Shown here piece by piece: positions 9,305 to 18,007 of a DNA stretch of 64,000 bases; position 1 is the stretch's first letter, and every line of letters starts with the position of its first letter. The position numbers were made by a program, and so were the translations under genes. Source of the DNA: Aeromicrobium sp. Leaf350 (lineage in GTDB: Bacteria > Actinomycetota > Actinomycetes > Propionibacteriales > Nocardioidaceae); NCBI RefSeq assembly GCF_916858655.1, contig NZ_CAKASL010000002.1, positions 186,001 through 250,000 on the forward strand, in the 5' to 3' direction. The notes under the pieces were generated by a model, which was given only the letters and a program-made list of their open reading frames with translations, searched no databases and was not told where the DNA came from.

Positions 9305-12236
9305 TGGTGCTCGACCCGTCGGCGGTGAGCTCGATGTGCACCTGCGACGGGATCTGCTCCTTCATCGCCTCGACGTGGCTGATGAGGCCGATCGTGCGGC
9401 CTCCCTCACGCAGCGAGTCGAGCGTCTCCATCGTGACCGCGAGGGTCTCGGGGTCGAGCGAGCCGAAGCCCTCGTCGATGAAGAGGGTGTCGAGCCGCAG
9501 GCCTCCGGCGCGCGACGTGACGACCTCGGCGAGCCCGAGCGCGAGGGCGAGGGACGCCTGGAACTTCTCGCCGCCCGACAGCGAGCTGGGGGAGCGGGTG
9601 TCGCCCGTGTGGGCATCGAGGACGGTGATCTCGAGGCCTGAGGTGCCGGCGGATGCCGCGTCGTCGGAGTACCGCAGCTCGTAGCGGTGGCCCGTCATCG
9701 TGGCGAGACGGAGGTTCGCGGCGCCCAGGATGTCCTCCAGCTCGGCGACGAGGGCGAACGTCTCGAGCGGCATGCGGAGCTGGTTGGCGCCGTAGCCGCG
9801 CAGGGTCTGGTCGAGCGCCGCCACGGTCTCGTAACGGGTGAGCTGTTCGGCCGAGGCCGCCACGGCGGTCGTGATCTCCGCGGCCAGTGCGACGTACGAC
9901 TCGAGGCGCCCCTGCTGCGAGGCGCGCTCCTCCCCGGACGCCGTGGCGAGGGCTCGCGCCTCGTCGCGTGCGGCGCGCGGGGTGTCGACGTCGACCGGCT
10001 CGTCGGGAAGGTCGGCCAGGCCGGGCTCGGCCAGCGTGCTCTCCGCCGCGAGCAGCGCCGCGTCGTGCTGCGCCACCACGCGCTCCAGACGATCCACCTC
10101 GGGTGCCGGCTCCACGGCGGCCTCGACCTCCTCGGGCGAGGAGAAGCCGCCGTCGGCGAGCGCCTCGTCGATCGCGGTCTGCGTCATGGCGACGGCGTCG
10201 CGACACTCCTCCAGCCGCTCGGTGGCCGCCACCAGCGCGCGCACGGCCGCGTGGTCGTCGCGCAACGACGCCCGGACGGCCTCGACGGACGCTGCCTCCC
10301 CGCGAGCCCCGGTGACGACGGCCTCGGCGTCGCTCAGGCTGGTTCGGGCAGCCGTGGCGATGCCGCCGAGCCGCTCGCGCTCGGCGTCGATGCCGGCGAG
10401 GTGGGTGTCGATCTGGTCGAGCGTGGCGCGGAGCGTCGTCGACTCGGTCTCGAGCGCGGCGCGGTGGCTCAAGGCGAGGCGGAGCTCGGCCAGCGCCGTG
10501 GTGGTCTCGTCGACCGACGAGGTCAGCTCGGTGCTGGTGCCCGCGGCCTGTCGCTCGGCCTCCTGCAGGGACGTGCGCAGTCGCTCGAGACCGGCCGAGG
10601 CTGCGGACAGGGCGCTGCGCGCATCGGCCTCGGTCTGCTCGGCCGCGGCGACGTGGGAGTCCTCGACGTGGTCGTCGGTCGGCTGGGCCGGGAGCGGGTG
10701 CTCGGTCGCGCCGCAGACGAGGCACGCCTCGCCTGGGACGAGCTCACGAGCGAGCACGGCCGAGTACCCGTCGAGCTGGCGGCGACGGAGCGCGTTGACC
10801 ACCCGCTCGGCCTCGTTGGCCGTCTCGGCGAGGTCGAGGTGCTGGCGCTCGGACGTCGCGAGGCGCTGGCGCAGGTCGTCGGCCTCGGCGGCGCGAGCCT
10901 GCCGCTCCCGCAGTCGCTGCAGCTCGGCCTCCGTCGCGGCGTGCCTGGCGCCGAGGTCGGCCGTCGACTCCAGCTCGGCACGGATGCCGTCGAGGCGATG
11001 GACGGTGTGCTCGCGCTCGGTGCGACGGTGGTCGATGTCGTGGCCGAACGTCGTGAGGGCTTCTTCCGCGGCGGCGGCACGGGTGCGCAGGTCCGGCAGG
11101 CGGCCTTCGAGCTCGACGGCGCTGGACAGGGCGCCGATGTGCTCGGCGAGCTGGTCGGCGCGCTCGCGGAGCTCGTCGAGGCCGGAGGGCTGCTGCGGAA
11201 GCCGGTGCTCGAGAGCCGTGCGGGCGATGTCGTGGGCCTGGTCTGCGGCGATCGCGGACTCGGTGGCCTGACGGTGCCGCACGACCGCCTGCTGGGCGAG
11301 GGCGGCGCGACGCGCCGCGGCGATCACGTGACGGTCGAGGTCGACCGAGGCCTGCTGCTCGAGCAGCAGGGTCCGTCGCGCGCCCGCCTCGCGGCGGCGA
11401 TCCTGCCGCTCGGCTGTGGAGCGGGCGGTCTGGAAGGCCTCCTCGACCGTGGCGAGGTGGAGCCGGTCGGCCTCGGCGCGGGTCGTGACCTCGTCCAGCA
11501 CCCGCTGCTGCTCGCGGACGACCTGGTCGGCCCACGCCGTGGTGCCGGCGACCTCGGGCGCCTCGGTGCCGGACTGCTGGGCGAGGGTGCCCGCCTTCGC
11601 GGCGATCGTGGTGAGGACCTTCTCGAGCTCCTGCTTGGCGAGGCGAGCCCGATCCTGGACGGTGGCGGCGTAGGTGTCGAACCGCTGCGTGCCGAAGAGC
11701 CGGCGCAGCAGCTTGCGACGTGTGTCGCTCTTCGCCACCAGGAACTCCTGGAACTGGCCCTGGGCCAGCAGCACGACCTGGAGGAACTGGTGCGCGTCGA
11801 TCCCGAGCAGCTGCTGCACGTGGGCCTCGGCGTTGCCGATCTTGGTCTCGAAGACCTCGAACCCACCGGCGGCCTCGCGGCTGAGCTCGATGCGCGCCGA
11901 CTGGGTCGTGAATCCGGTGCCGACCTTCTTGGGTCGCGCGAACGACGGCGAGCGCCAGACCCGGTAGCGGGTCTCGCCGACGGTGAGCTCGACCGTGACC
12001 TCGGTGGCCACCCCGGGGGCGAGGTACCGGCTGCGGATCTCCTCGTCGATCTTGCCGCCGTAGCGGGGCACCGTGCCGAACAGCCCGTAGGTGAGCGCGT
12101 CGAGCACCGAGGACTTGCCGGCACCGGTTCGACCGGTGAGCAGGAAGATGCCGTCGTCGGCGAACGCGTCGAAGTCGACCGTGACCTCGTCGCGGTACGG
12201 ACCGAAGCCCGACATCGTGACCGAGTGGATCCTCAC
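9288..12236 (-). CDS. sbcC: SbcC, SMC-like ATPase subunit of the SbcCD nuclease
   Basis: A 982-residue Rad50/SbcC protein. Residues 1-45 hold the N-terminal ATPase half with Walker A GRTGAGKSS. Long coiled-coil arms flank a zinc hook, CLVCGATEHP, near the middle. The C-terminus has the ABC signature SLSGGEKFQASLALALG and Walker B DTLFIDEGFGSLD. With SbcD it forms the complex that processes hairpins and double-strand break ends. The start is GTG 12236, which overlaps the sbcD stop (GTGA at 12233-12236). An upstream extension of the frame runs antisense-like through sbcD and is not coding. Confidence 0.95.
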   Translation of the reverse strand: MRIHSVTMSGFGPYRDEVTVDFDAFADDGIFLLTGRTGAGKSSVLDALTYGLFGTVPRYGGKIDEEIRSRYLAPGVATEVTVELTVGETRYRVWRSPSFARPKKVGTGFTTQSARIELSREAAGGFEVFETKIGNAEAHVQQLLGIDAHQFLQVVLLAQGQFQEFLVAKSDTRRKLLRRLFGTQRFDTYAATVQDRARLAKQELEKVLTTIAAKAGTLAQQSGTEAPEVAGTTAWADQVVREQQRVLDEVTTRAEADRLHLATVEEAFQTARSTAERQDRRREAGARRTLLLEQQASVDLDRHVIAAARRAALAQQAVVRHRQATESAIAADQAHDIARTALEHRLPQQPSGLDELRERADQLAEHIGALSSAVELEGRLPDLRTRAAAAEEALTTFGHDIDHRRTEREHTVHRLDGIRAELESTADLGARHAATEAELQRLRERQARAAEADDLRQRLATSERQHLDLAETANEAERVVNALRRRQLDGYSAVLARELVPGEACLVCGATEHPLPAQPTDDHVEDSHVAAAEQTEADARSALSAASAGLERLRTSLQEAERQAAGTSTELTSSVDETTTALAELRLALSHRAALETESTTLRATLDQIDTHLAGIDAERERLGGIATAARTSLSDAEAVVTGARGEAASVEAVRASLRDDHAAVRALVAATERLEECRDAVAMTQTAIDEALADGGFSSPEEVEAAVEPAPEVDRLERVVAQHDAALLAAESTLAEPGLADLPDEPVDVDTPRAARDEARALATASGEERASQQGRLESYVALAAEITTAVAASAEQLTRYETVAALDQTLRGYGANQLRMPLETFALVAELEDILGAANLRLATMTGHRYELRYSDDAASAGTSGLEITVLDAHTGDTRSPSSLSGGEKFQASLALALGLAEVVTSRAGGLRLDTLFIDEGFGSLDPETLAVTMETLDSLREGGRTIGLISHVEAMKEQIPSQVHIELTADGSSTIRSIG

Positions 12237-13396
12237 GCGGGGTCCTTGGTCGCGCCGTGGGCCAGGACGTCGTCGACGATGTCGCGCTCGGCGGGGTCGA
12301 GGCCCGCGCCGCGCACCCGGCCGAGGAAGGTGTCGACGACCTCGAGGTCGGTCTTGCCGTGCACCAGCTCGCGATACGCACGGTCGCCGCCGAGCGGCGT
12401 GGCGAGCGAGACGTACTCGAGGTGCGCGCAGTGCGGGAACCTCGCCTGCAACCGGCGCATCGCGTCGCGCTGACGGGTGGGATCGGTGAGCCGCGCACGG
12501 ATCCACGAGCCCTCGTGCTGGGCGTGCGCCGTGTCGGTCAGCAGGGCGTCGAGGGTTCCCGTGAGGGTGACGAGGCGTCGCGGCACGGCGAGGTCGACCC
12601 ACACGACGGAGGCCAGCCCGCCGGCGTCGAGATCGACGAGCCACGCCCCTCGCGGCTTGGACTCCTCGGAGAACGACAGGTGCAGCGGTGCCCCGGAGTA
12701 CCGCACGTGCTCGGAGAGCACCGAGCGGCCGTGGATGTGACCGAGCGCGGCGTACGTGACGCCGTCGAACGTCGGCACCGGCACGCGGTCGACACCGCCC
12801 ACGTCGGTGCCGCCGACGATGGCGCGCTCGGACTCGCACGACTCGCCCTCGGCCCCCGCGACGAAGGTGTGCGCCAGCACGACCGACCGACCGCCGCGTC
12901 GAGCGGCGTCGGCCCGCACGAGGCGCATCGCCTCGCCCACCGCGTCGGCCTGCGACCGCAGGGGCTCGACGTCCCACACGTGCCGCAGCCGAGCCGGCTC
13001 GAGGAAGGGGATGCCGTAGAGGTGCACGGGGCCGTGCTCGTCGGTGAGCGTGACGGGCGAGGTGATCTGCTCGGGCCGCGTGATGACGTGCACGCCGGCC
13101 GCCGACACGAAGTCGGACATCGAGCCCAGGCGCGTGGGGGAGTCGTGGTTGCCCGCCGTGACGACGACCTCGGGGCCCGCGTCACGGATCAGGCGCAGGC
13201 TGCGGTTGAACACGCCGATGGCCTCGGCCGACGGGGTGGAGGAGTCGTAGACGTCGCCCGCGACCACCACGACGTCGACGCCCAGCTCGGCGACCGTGGC
13301 GGCCGTCTCGGCCAGCACGGTCTCGAGCGACTCCAGCGTGGAGTGGCCGTGGAAGGTGCGGCCCACGTGCCAGTCGGAGGTGTGCCAGATCCGCAT
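12233..13396 (-). CDS. sbcD: SbcD, Mre11-like nuclease subunit
   Basis: A 387-residue metallophosphoesterase. The five nuclease motifs are visible in order: SDWHVG, AGDVYD, GNHD, the AHTF segment and GHIHG. It supplies the exonuclease/endonuclease activity of the SbcCD complex. It lies directly upstream of and overlaps sbcC by 4 bp. ATG 13396 has TAGGGT six bases upstream and no ribosome binding site, so the transcript is probably leaderless. Confidence 0.95.
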   Translation of the reverse strand: MRIWHTSDWHVGRTFHGHSTLESLETVLAETAATVAELGVDVVVVAGDVYDSSTPSAEAIGVFNRSLRLIRDAGPEVVVTAGNHDSPTRLGSMSDFVSAAGVHVITRPEQITSPVTLTDEHGPVHLYGIPFLEPARLRHVWDVEPLRSQADAVGEAMRLVRADAARRGGRSVVLAHTFVAGAEGESCESERAIVGGTDVGGVDRVPVPTFDGVTYAALGHIHGRSVLSEHVRYSGAPLHLSFSEESKPRGAWLVDLDAGGLASVVWVDLAVPRRLVTLTGTLDALLTDTAHAQHEGSWIRARLTDPTRQRDAMRRLQARFPHCAHLEYVSLATPLGGDRAYRELVHGKTDLEVVDTFLGRVRGAGLDPAERDIVDDVLAHGATKDPA

Positions 13397-13402
13397 GCCT
13401 GA

Positions 13403-13408
13403 ACCCTA
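13403..13408 (-). promoter_or_regulatory. -10 element TAGGGT of leaderless sbcD transcript
   Basis: TAGGGT on the minus strand ends six bases before the sbcD ATG, the spacing seen at many starts in this window. Confidence 0.5.
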
Positions 13409-13578
13409 GGCGGAGGCACGGACATCGTGAGGACCGGGAACATCTGCGCCGGTCGGTGCGTCTGAGCGTTGTCGGGCCGGCCCACCGGGGAGCCGGCCAG
13501 GCCATCGGGGCCGATGGCGGGGCCGTACCACTCGGGAGCGGTCCCGCCACCGGTTCACCCACCACGATCGGAGCCGTC

Positions 13579-14043
13579 ATGACCCGCCTGAACAGCCTCT
13601 TCGCCCAGGTCTACACGACCTCGGCGATCCTCGCGTTCGTCGCGACCTTCCTGCCGCTCTGGTCGTCGCCCGACGTCGAGCTGTTCGACACCATGAGCCT
13701 CTGGGAGGGCGCCGTCATCGGCAACCACGGGGGCGACATCGCCGCGTTCGGGCTCATGCTCGCGCTGCTGCTGGTGACGTCGTTGGTCGCGAGCGCCGTG
13801 CTCGCCGAGTCGGTGCCGGTGCTGCCGGGCATCGCGGCGGTGCTGAGCCTGCCGGGCGTCTACCTGCTGCTCACCAAGCCGTACAGCAGCACGCCGGAGC
13901 CGAGCCTCGGCACGGGCGGGGCGCTGATGCTGGCGCTGGCGTTCGTGGTGATCCTGACCGCGATCTCCCACGTGTGGGCCTGGGTCCTGGCGAACGACGA
14001 ACGCCGGGAGCAGGTCACCCCGCTCCCGGCGCCGCCGGTGTGA
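13579..14043 (+). CDS. Four-helix integral membrane protein of unknown function
   Basis: A 154-residue protein with four predicted membrane helices, at about residues 8-28, 50-75, 80-100 and 115-140. A short polar tail (NDERREQVTPLPAPPV) follows. I do not recognise a family. The frame is open upstream to 13456, but ATG 13579 starts just before the first hydrophobic segment and is preferred. The gene is isolated between sbcD, which diverges from it, and the convergent SDR gene. The 170-bp upstream gap holds GC-rich sequence with no clear promoter. Confidence 0.65.
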   Translation: MTRLNSLFAQVYTTSAILAFVATFLPLWSSPDVELFDTMSLWEGAVIGNHGGDIAAFGLMLALLLVTSLVASAVLAESVPVLPGIAAVLSLPGVYLLLTKPYSSTPEPSLGTGGALMLALAFVVILTAISHVWAWVLANDERREQVTPLPAPPV

Positions 14044-14058
14044 CTCAGCCCAGAACGA

Positions 14059-14820
14059 TCAGCGGGGCGCCATCCGGATCGCACCGTCGAGACGGATGGT
14101 CTCGCCGTTGAGCATCGGGTTCTCCACGATGTGCGCGGCGAGCTGACCGAACTCCGACGGCTCGCCGAGGCGCGAGGGGTGCGGCACCTGCTGGCCGAGC
14201 GAGTCGCGGGCCTCCTGCGGCAGCGAGGCGAGCAGCGGCGTGTTGAACAGGCCGGGCGCGATCGTGTTGACGCGGATCTGCAGCTTCGCGAGGTCACGCG
14301 CGATCGGCAGGGTCATGCCGACGACGCCGCCCTTGGACGCCGAGTACGCGGCCTGGCCGATCTGGCCGTCGAACGCCGCGACCGAGGCGGTGTTCACGAT
14401 GACGCCGCGCTCCTCGCCGACCGGGTCGAGGCCGGCGATGTGGGCCGCGGCGAGCCGGGTGACGTTGAACGTGCCGATCAGGTTGATCTCGATGATGCGC
14501 TGGAACTTCTCGAGCGGGTACGGGGCGTTGTCGCGGCCGACCGTCTTGATCGCGTCGCCCGTGCCGGCGCAGTTCACGACGATGCGCAGGTCGCCGAGCT
14601 CGGCGGCGGCGTCGATCGCGGTCTGCACCTGCTCGGCGTCACGGACGTCGGCGCCGACGACCCGCACGGAGTCGCCGAGCTGAGCGGCGATCTCGTCGCC
14701 CGCGCCGGGCAGGTCGAGGACGACGGCCTTGCCGCCCTTGGCCACGAGGGCCTCGACGGTCGCGCGGCCGAGGCCGGAGGCGCCACCGGTGACGAGGGCG
14801 ACAGTGTTCGAGATGTCCAT
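14059..14820 (-). CDS. Short-chain dehydrogenase, 3-hydroxyacyl-CoA dehydrogenase type
   Basis: A 253-residue SDR with the cofactor motif [17 protein letters not shown], an acidic residue after the second strand (VLDLPG) that favours NAD, the NCAG motif and the active-site YSASK. The [21 protein letters not shown] and PIARDLA stretches resemble type II 3-hydroxyacyl-CoA dehydrogenases (HSD17B10-like), the third step of beta-oxidation. It diverges from a TetR gene, and a perfect palindrome lies between them, suggesting control by that regulator. Confidence 0.85.
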   Translation of the reverse strand: MDISNTVALVTGGASGLGRATVEALVAKGGKAVVLDLPGAGDEIAAQLGDSVRVVGADVRDAEQVQTAIDAAAELGDLRIVVNCAGTGDAIKTVGRDNAPYPLEKFQRIIEINLIGTFNVTRLAAAHIAGLDPVGEERGVIVNTASVAAFDGQIGQAAYSASKGGVVGMTLPIARDLAKLQIRVNTIAPGLFNTPLLASLPQEARDSLGQQVPHPSRLGEPSEFGQLAAHIVENPMLNGETIRLDGAIRMAPR

Positions 14821-14862
14821 GATGAGGGTCCTCGCTCTAGGGTTCAGGCAGACGATCGCTGG

Positions 14863-14882
14863 TACAGTCAGCGGTGACTGTA
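14863..14882. promoter_or_regulatory. Operator copy 1: perfect inverted repeat ACAGTCA-N4-TGACTGT
   Basis: TACAGTCAGCGGTGACTGTA is a perfect 8+4+8 inverted repeat in the 102-bp gap between the SDR gene and the divergent TetR gene. A near-identical site occurs at 17952-17971. The placement suggests auto-regulation plus control of the SDR. Confidence 0.75.
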
Positions 14883-14922
14883 ACAGGTCGCGCGATCAGC
14901 TCGCGACCAGGATCGAGGTGTG

Positions 14923-15576
14923 ATGAGTCCGTCCGAGCAGGCGTCCGACCCCGGGCCCGATGCCGACGGCGAGATCGCGTACTCCGACTACGCGGCGCGC
15001 AGCCGGGTGACCCAGCAGCACCTCCTCGACACCGCGGTGGAGGTGCTCATTGAGCACGGCTACAGCGGCGCCTCGACGCTCAAGATCCAGCAGCGGGCCG
15101 GCGTCAGCCGCGGACGACTGCTGCACCAGTACCCGCACCGCGACGCCCTGCTGGTCGCCGCGGTGCAGCACATCGCCGAGGGGCGCGTGCTGGCCACGCA
15201 CAGCAGCAGCGGCTGGCCCACCGAGCCCGCCGAGCGCGTGCGTGCCGCGATCCGCTCCATGTGGTCGACGTACCACCAGGGCTACTTCTGGGCCGCCACC
15301 GAGCTGTGGCTCGCGGCGCGCCAGAACACGGCCCTGGCCGAGGCCCTGCGCCCCCGCGAGCACGCCCTCGGTGCCGCGATCCGTGAGGCCGTCGACCAGC
15401 TCTTCGGCCCCGAGGTCACGGCGCACCCGCGCTACTCCTCGCTCCGCGAGGTGCTGAACTCGAGCATGCGCGGCGTCGCCCTGACGTACTCCTTCGACCC
15501 CCGCGACCCCGAGGTCGACACCTACCTCACGACGTGGACGAACCTGGCCCTCCGGGAGCTCGACCTGCTCACCTAG
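14923..15576 (+). CDS. TetR family regulator of the acyl-CoA cluster
   Basis: A 217-residue TetR protein. Its helix-turn-helix region is TLKIQQRAGVSRGRLLHQYPHRDALLVAAV, around residues 50-75, preceded by an acidic tail of about 25 residues. The ligand domain holds WLAARQNTALAEAL and is of the type common in acyl-CoA-responsive regulators. The start may be GTG 14920 or ATG 14923; GAGG at 14915-14918 suits either. The perfect palindrome 14863-14882 lies just upstream, and a second copy is in front of the other cluster genes at 17952. It converges with the acyl-CoA dehydrogenase, overlapping it by 8 bp. Confidence 0.88.
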   Translation: MSPSEQASDPGPDADGEIAYSDYAARSRVTQQHLLDTAVEVLIEHGYSGASTLKIQQRAGVSRGRLLHQYPHRDALLVAAVQHIAEGRVLATHSSSGWPTEPAERVRAAIRSMWSTYHQGYFWAATELWLAARQNTALAEALRPREHALGAAIREAVDQLFGPEVTAHPRYSSLREVLNSSMRGVALTYSFDPRDPEVDTYLTTWTNLALRELDLLT

Positions 15577-16711
15577 CCAGGTGGCGGCTGATGACGAGTC
15601 GCTGGATCTGGTTGGTGCCCTCGAAGATCTGCATGACCTTGGTCTCGCGCATGTGGCGCTCGACCGGGAAGTCCTTGGTGTACCCCGCGCCGCCGAGCAC
15701 CTGGACCGCGTCGGTCGTGACCTTCATGGCGTTGTCGGTCGCGACGAGCTTCGCGATCGAGGCCTGACGTCCGTACGGCCGGCCGGCGTCCTTGAGACGG
15801 GCTGCCGCCAGGTAGGTCGCCCGAGCGGACTCGACCGCGGCGGCCATGTCGGCCAGGAGGAACCCGAGGCCCTGGTGGTCGATGATCGCCTTGCCGAACG
15901 CCTCGCGCTCCTTGGCGTAGGCGATCGCGGCGTCGAGCGCCCCCTGCGCGACACCCGTGGCGACGGCAGCGATGCCGAGGCGACCGGCGTCGAGACCGGC
16001 GAGCGCGATCGGCAGGCCCTGCCCCTCGGCGCCCAGGCGACGTTCGACGGGGATGCGCACGTCGTCGAACAGCATCGTCGTGGTGGTCGACGACATCAGG
16101 CCCATCTTCTGCTCGGGAGTGTCGGCGCTGAGGCCGGGGGTGTCCGCCGGGACGAGGAAGCAGGAGATGCCCTTGCCGCCCTCGTCGCTCGTGCGGGCCA
16201 TGACCTTGTAGAAGTCGGCCTGCCCGCCGTGGGTCGTCCAGGCCTTCGCGCCGTTGAGCACGTACTCGTCGCCGTCGCGCACGGCCTTCGTGCGCATCGC
16301 GGCCGGGTCGGAGCCCGCGTGCGACTCCGAGAGGCAGTACGCGCCGAGCTGGTCGCCGGCGAGCATCTCGGGCAGCCAGCGCTCCTTCTGCTCCGCCGTA
16401 CCCTGCTCGAAGAGTCCGAAGCAGCTCAGGGCGTGCACGCTGACGCCCACGCCGACCGCGGCCCAGGCCGAGGCGATCTCCTCGACGACCTGGAGGTAGA
16501 CCTCGTACGGCTGCTCGCCGCCGCCGACCGCCTCGGGGTACGGCAGGCCCAGCAGTCCGGCACGCCCCAGCGTGCGGAACACCTCGCGGGGAAAGCGGGC
16601 CTCGCGGTCGTACTCGTCGACGATCGGCCGCAGCTCCTTGTCGACGATGTCGCGCGTCAGCGCGATCAGGTCCTCCGACTCCTCGGTCGGCATCAGTCGC
16701 TCAGCAGGCAC
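15569..16711 (-). CDS. Acyl-CoA dehydrogenase
   Basis: A 380-residue flavoprotein of standard ACAD length. It has the flavin-binding CLSESHAGSDPAAM and WTTHGGQADFY segments, GREAFGK-like YAKEREAFGKAI, and the C-terminal catalytic glutamate in MQIFEGTNQIQR. It introduces the alpha,beta double bond into an acyl-CoA. The GTG at 16711 follows AAGGAG. It lies 37 bp behind the dienoyl-CoA reductase-like gene, across a 24-bp tandem repeat, and is probably in the same operon under operator copy 2. The chain-length or branch specificity cannot be read from sequence. Confidence 0.93.
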   Translation of the reverse strand: MPAERLMPTEESEDLIALTRDIVDKELRPIVDEYDREARFPREVFRTLGRAGLLGLPYPEAVGGGEQPYEVYLQVVEEIASAWAAVGVGVSVHALSCFGLFEQGTAEQKERWLPEMLAGDQLGAYCLSESHAGSDPAAMRTKAVRDGDEYVLNGAKAWTTHGGQADFYKVMARTSDEGGKGISCFLVPADTPGLSADTPEQKMGLMSSTTTTMLFDDVRIPVERRLGAEGQGLPIALAGLDAGRLGIAAVATGVAQGALDAAIAYAKEREAFGKAIIDHQGLGFLLADMAAAVESARATYLAAARLKDAGRPYGRQASIAKLVATDNAMKVTTDAVQVLGGAGYTKDFPVERHMRETKVMQIFEGTNQIQRLVISRHLAR

Positions 16712-16721
16712 GGGGCTTCTC

Positions 16722-16769
16722 CTTCACTCGGCGTGCATCGCACGGCTTCACTCGGCGTGCATGGCACGG
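16722..16769. repeat. 24-bp tandem duplication across a stop codon
   Basis: Two head-to-tail 24-bp units, 16722-16745 and 16746-16769, differ at a single base. The second unit contains the last codons and the stop of the SDR gene (minus strand), and the first is a copy lying in the gap before the acyl-CoA dehydrogenase. The duplication therefore repeats the gene's final codons after its stop. Confidence 0.9.
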
Positions 16770-17515
16770 TGGATCATTCCGGAGCCGCCGAGGGCGAGGC
16801 CCCCGTCGACGCTGAGGACGACCCCGGTCACGTAGGCGGACTCGGGCGACGTCAGCCACGTGACCGCGTTGACGACGTCGTCGGTGGTGGCGAACCGGCG
16901 CAGGGGCACGGCCTCGGTCCAGGCGTCGACCGCGGCCTGCGTCGGGGCGAGGCGGCGCATGCCCTCGGTTCCCTCGACCGGGCCCGGCGCCACGGAGTTG
17001 ACGCGCACGCCCTCGGGCCCCCACTCCATCGCGAGCGTGCGGGTCACCTGGTCGATGCCGGCCTTGGCCGCGCCGACGTGGATCTGACCGGGCACGGGAA
17101 GCCACGACTGGGCGGCGCTGATGTTGACGATCGAGGCCCCGGGCTTGCGCAGGTGGTCCCACGCGCCGCGCATGACGTTGAAGGTGCCGAGAAGGTCGAT
17201 CTCGACGACGGTGCGGAAGCCGTTGGGGCTCAGGTCTGCGGCGGGGGAGACGAAGTTGCCGGCCGCGCCCGACACGAGGGCGTCGATCGGCCCGTGCTGC
17301 TCGGCGGCCGAGGCGATCGCGGCGGCGACGGCCTCGGCGTCACGCACGTCGGCGGCGTAGCCGAGCGCGCCCTCTCCGAGCGTCGCGAGGGCGGCGTCGA
17401 CCTTGTCCTGGGAGCGGCTGAGCACCGAGACGGACCAGCCGCGCTCGGCGTAGGCGCGCGCGATCGCGAGGTTGATGCCGCTCGTGCCGCCCGCGACGAA
17501 GGCGTGATCAGTCAC
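16748..17515 (-). CDS. 2,4-dienoyl-CoA reductase-like short-chain dehydrogenase
   Basis: A 255-residue SDR. The segments GGTSGINLAIARAYAERGWS, SGAAGNFVSPAADLS, TVVEIDLLGTFNVMR, VNISA and TLAMEWGPEGVRVNSVAPGP closely follow peroxisomal-type 2,4-dienoyl-CoA reductases. As in that family, the usual SDR tyrosine of YxxxK is absent (HVGAAKAG). Such enzymes reduce dienoyl-CoA intermediates with NADPH during breakdown of unsaturated acyl chains. The start is GTG 17515, overlapping the stop of the SnoaL-like gene by 4 bp; the frame's longer upstream extension is a shadow of that gene. Confidence 0.85.
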   Translation of the reverse strand: MTDHAFVAGGTSGINLAIARAYAERGWSVSVLSRSQDKVDAALATLGEGALGYAADVRDAEAVAAAIASAAEQHGPIDALVSGAAGNFVSPAADLSPNGFRTVVEIDLLGTFNVMRGAWDHLRKPGASIVNISAAQSWLPVPGQIHVGAAKAGIDQVTRTLAMEWGPEGVRVNSVAPGPVEGTEGMRRLAPTQAAVDAWTEAVPLRRFATTDDVVNAVTWLTSPESAYVTGVVLSVDGGLALGGSGMIHRAMHAE

Positions 17516-17916
17516 GAGGACTGTCCCTTCTGCAGCTCGGCACCCATCGCGGCGATGAGGGCCTCGAGCCCTCGCAGCGGTCGGGCCATGACGGTGAAGT
17601 CGGTGATGAGCCCGTCGGCGTCCCACGACACGATGTCGACGCCGTGCACGTCCTTGCCGTCGATCGTGGTGGTGAACTCGAGCACCGCGGAGTCCTCGTT
17701 GAACCACTCGCGGTGGTAGGTCAGGCCGGGCCCGAGCACCGCGAGCGCGGCCCAGAGGTAGGCGAACGTCAGCGCCGGACCCTCCTGCGGCGTGTGGACC
17801 GCGGGGGAGCGGAACGTGACGTCGGGTGCGAGCAGCCCGCGGAGCGCGCCGGCGTCGGGGTTCGCGACCAGCGCGTGCCACGCGCGCACGACGGTCGGGG
17901 TCCGGTCTGTCGTCAT
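17512..17916 (-). CDS. SnoaL/NTF2-like protein
   Basis: A 134-residue cone-fold (NTF2-like) protein. It has the typical WHALVANPDAGALRGLLAPDVTFRSPAVHTP opening and a GVDIVSWDADGLITDFTVMARPLRGLEAL ending. These small proteins act as isomerases, hydratases or ligand binders, and several sit in acyl-CoA or steroid pathways. It is the first gene of the minus-strand operon under operator copy 2 and overlaps the following reductase gene (GTGA). The exact reaction is unknown. Confidence 0.8.
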   Translation of the reverse strand: MTTDRTPTVVRAWHALVANPDAGALRGLLAPDVTFRSPAVHTPQEGPALTFAYLWAALAVLGPGLTYHREWFNEDSAVLEFTTTIDGKDVHGVDIVSWDADGLITDFTVMARPLRGLEALIAAMGAELQKGQSS

Positions 17917-17951
17917 GGTGAGCCTTCCTCGTCTGCCGACCGGTCTCGATC

Positions 17952-17971
17952 CGCAGTCAACACTGACTGTA
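17952..17971. promoter_or_regulatory. Operator copy 2: CAGTCA-N4-TGACTGTA
   Basis: CGCAGTCAACACTGACTGTA repeats the palindrome of 14863-14882 with one half-site end changed (CGCAGTCA for TACAGTCA). It sits in the 91-bp gap between the minus-strand operon (17916) and the plus-strand nitronate monooxygenase gene (18008). The right end overlaps a TAGGCT that could be the -10 box for the plus-strand gene, so binding would block it. Confidence 0.72.
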
Positions 17972-18007
17972 GGCTAGCAAGCACTGTCCCTGTCTAGAGG
18001 AGTCCCC

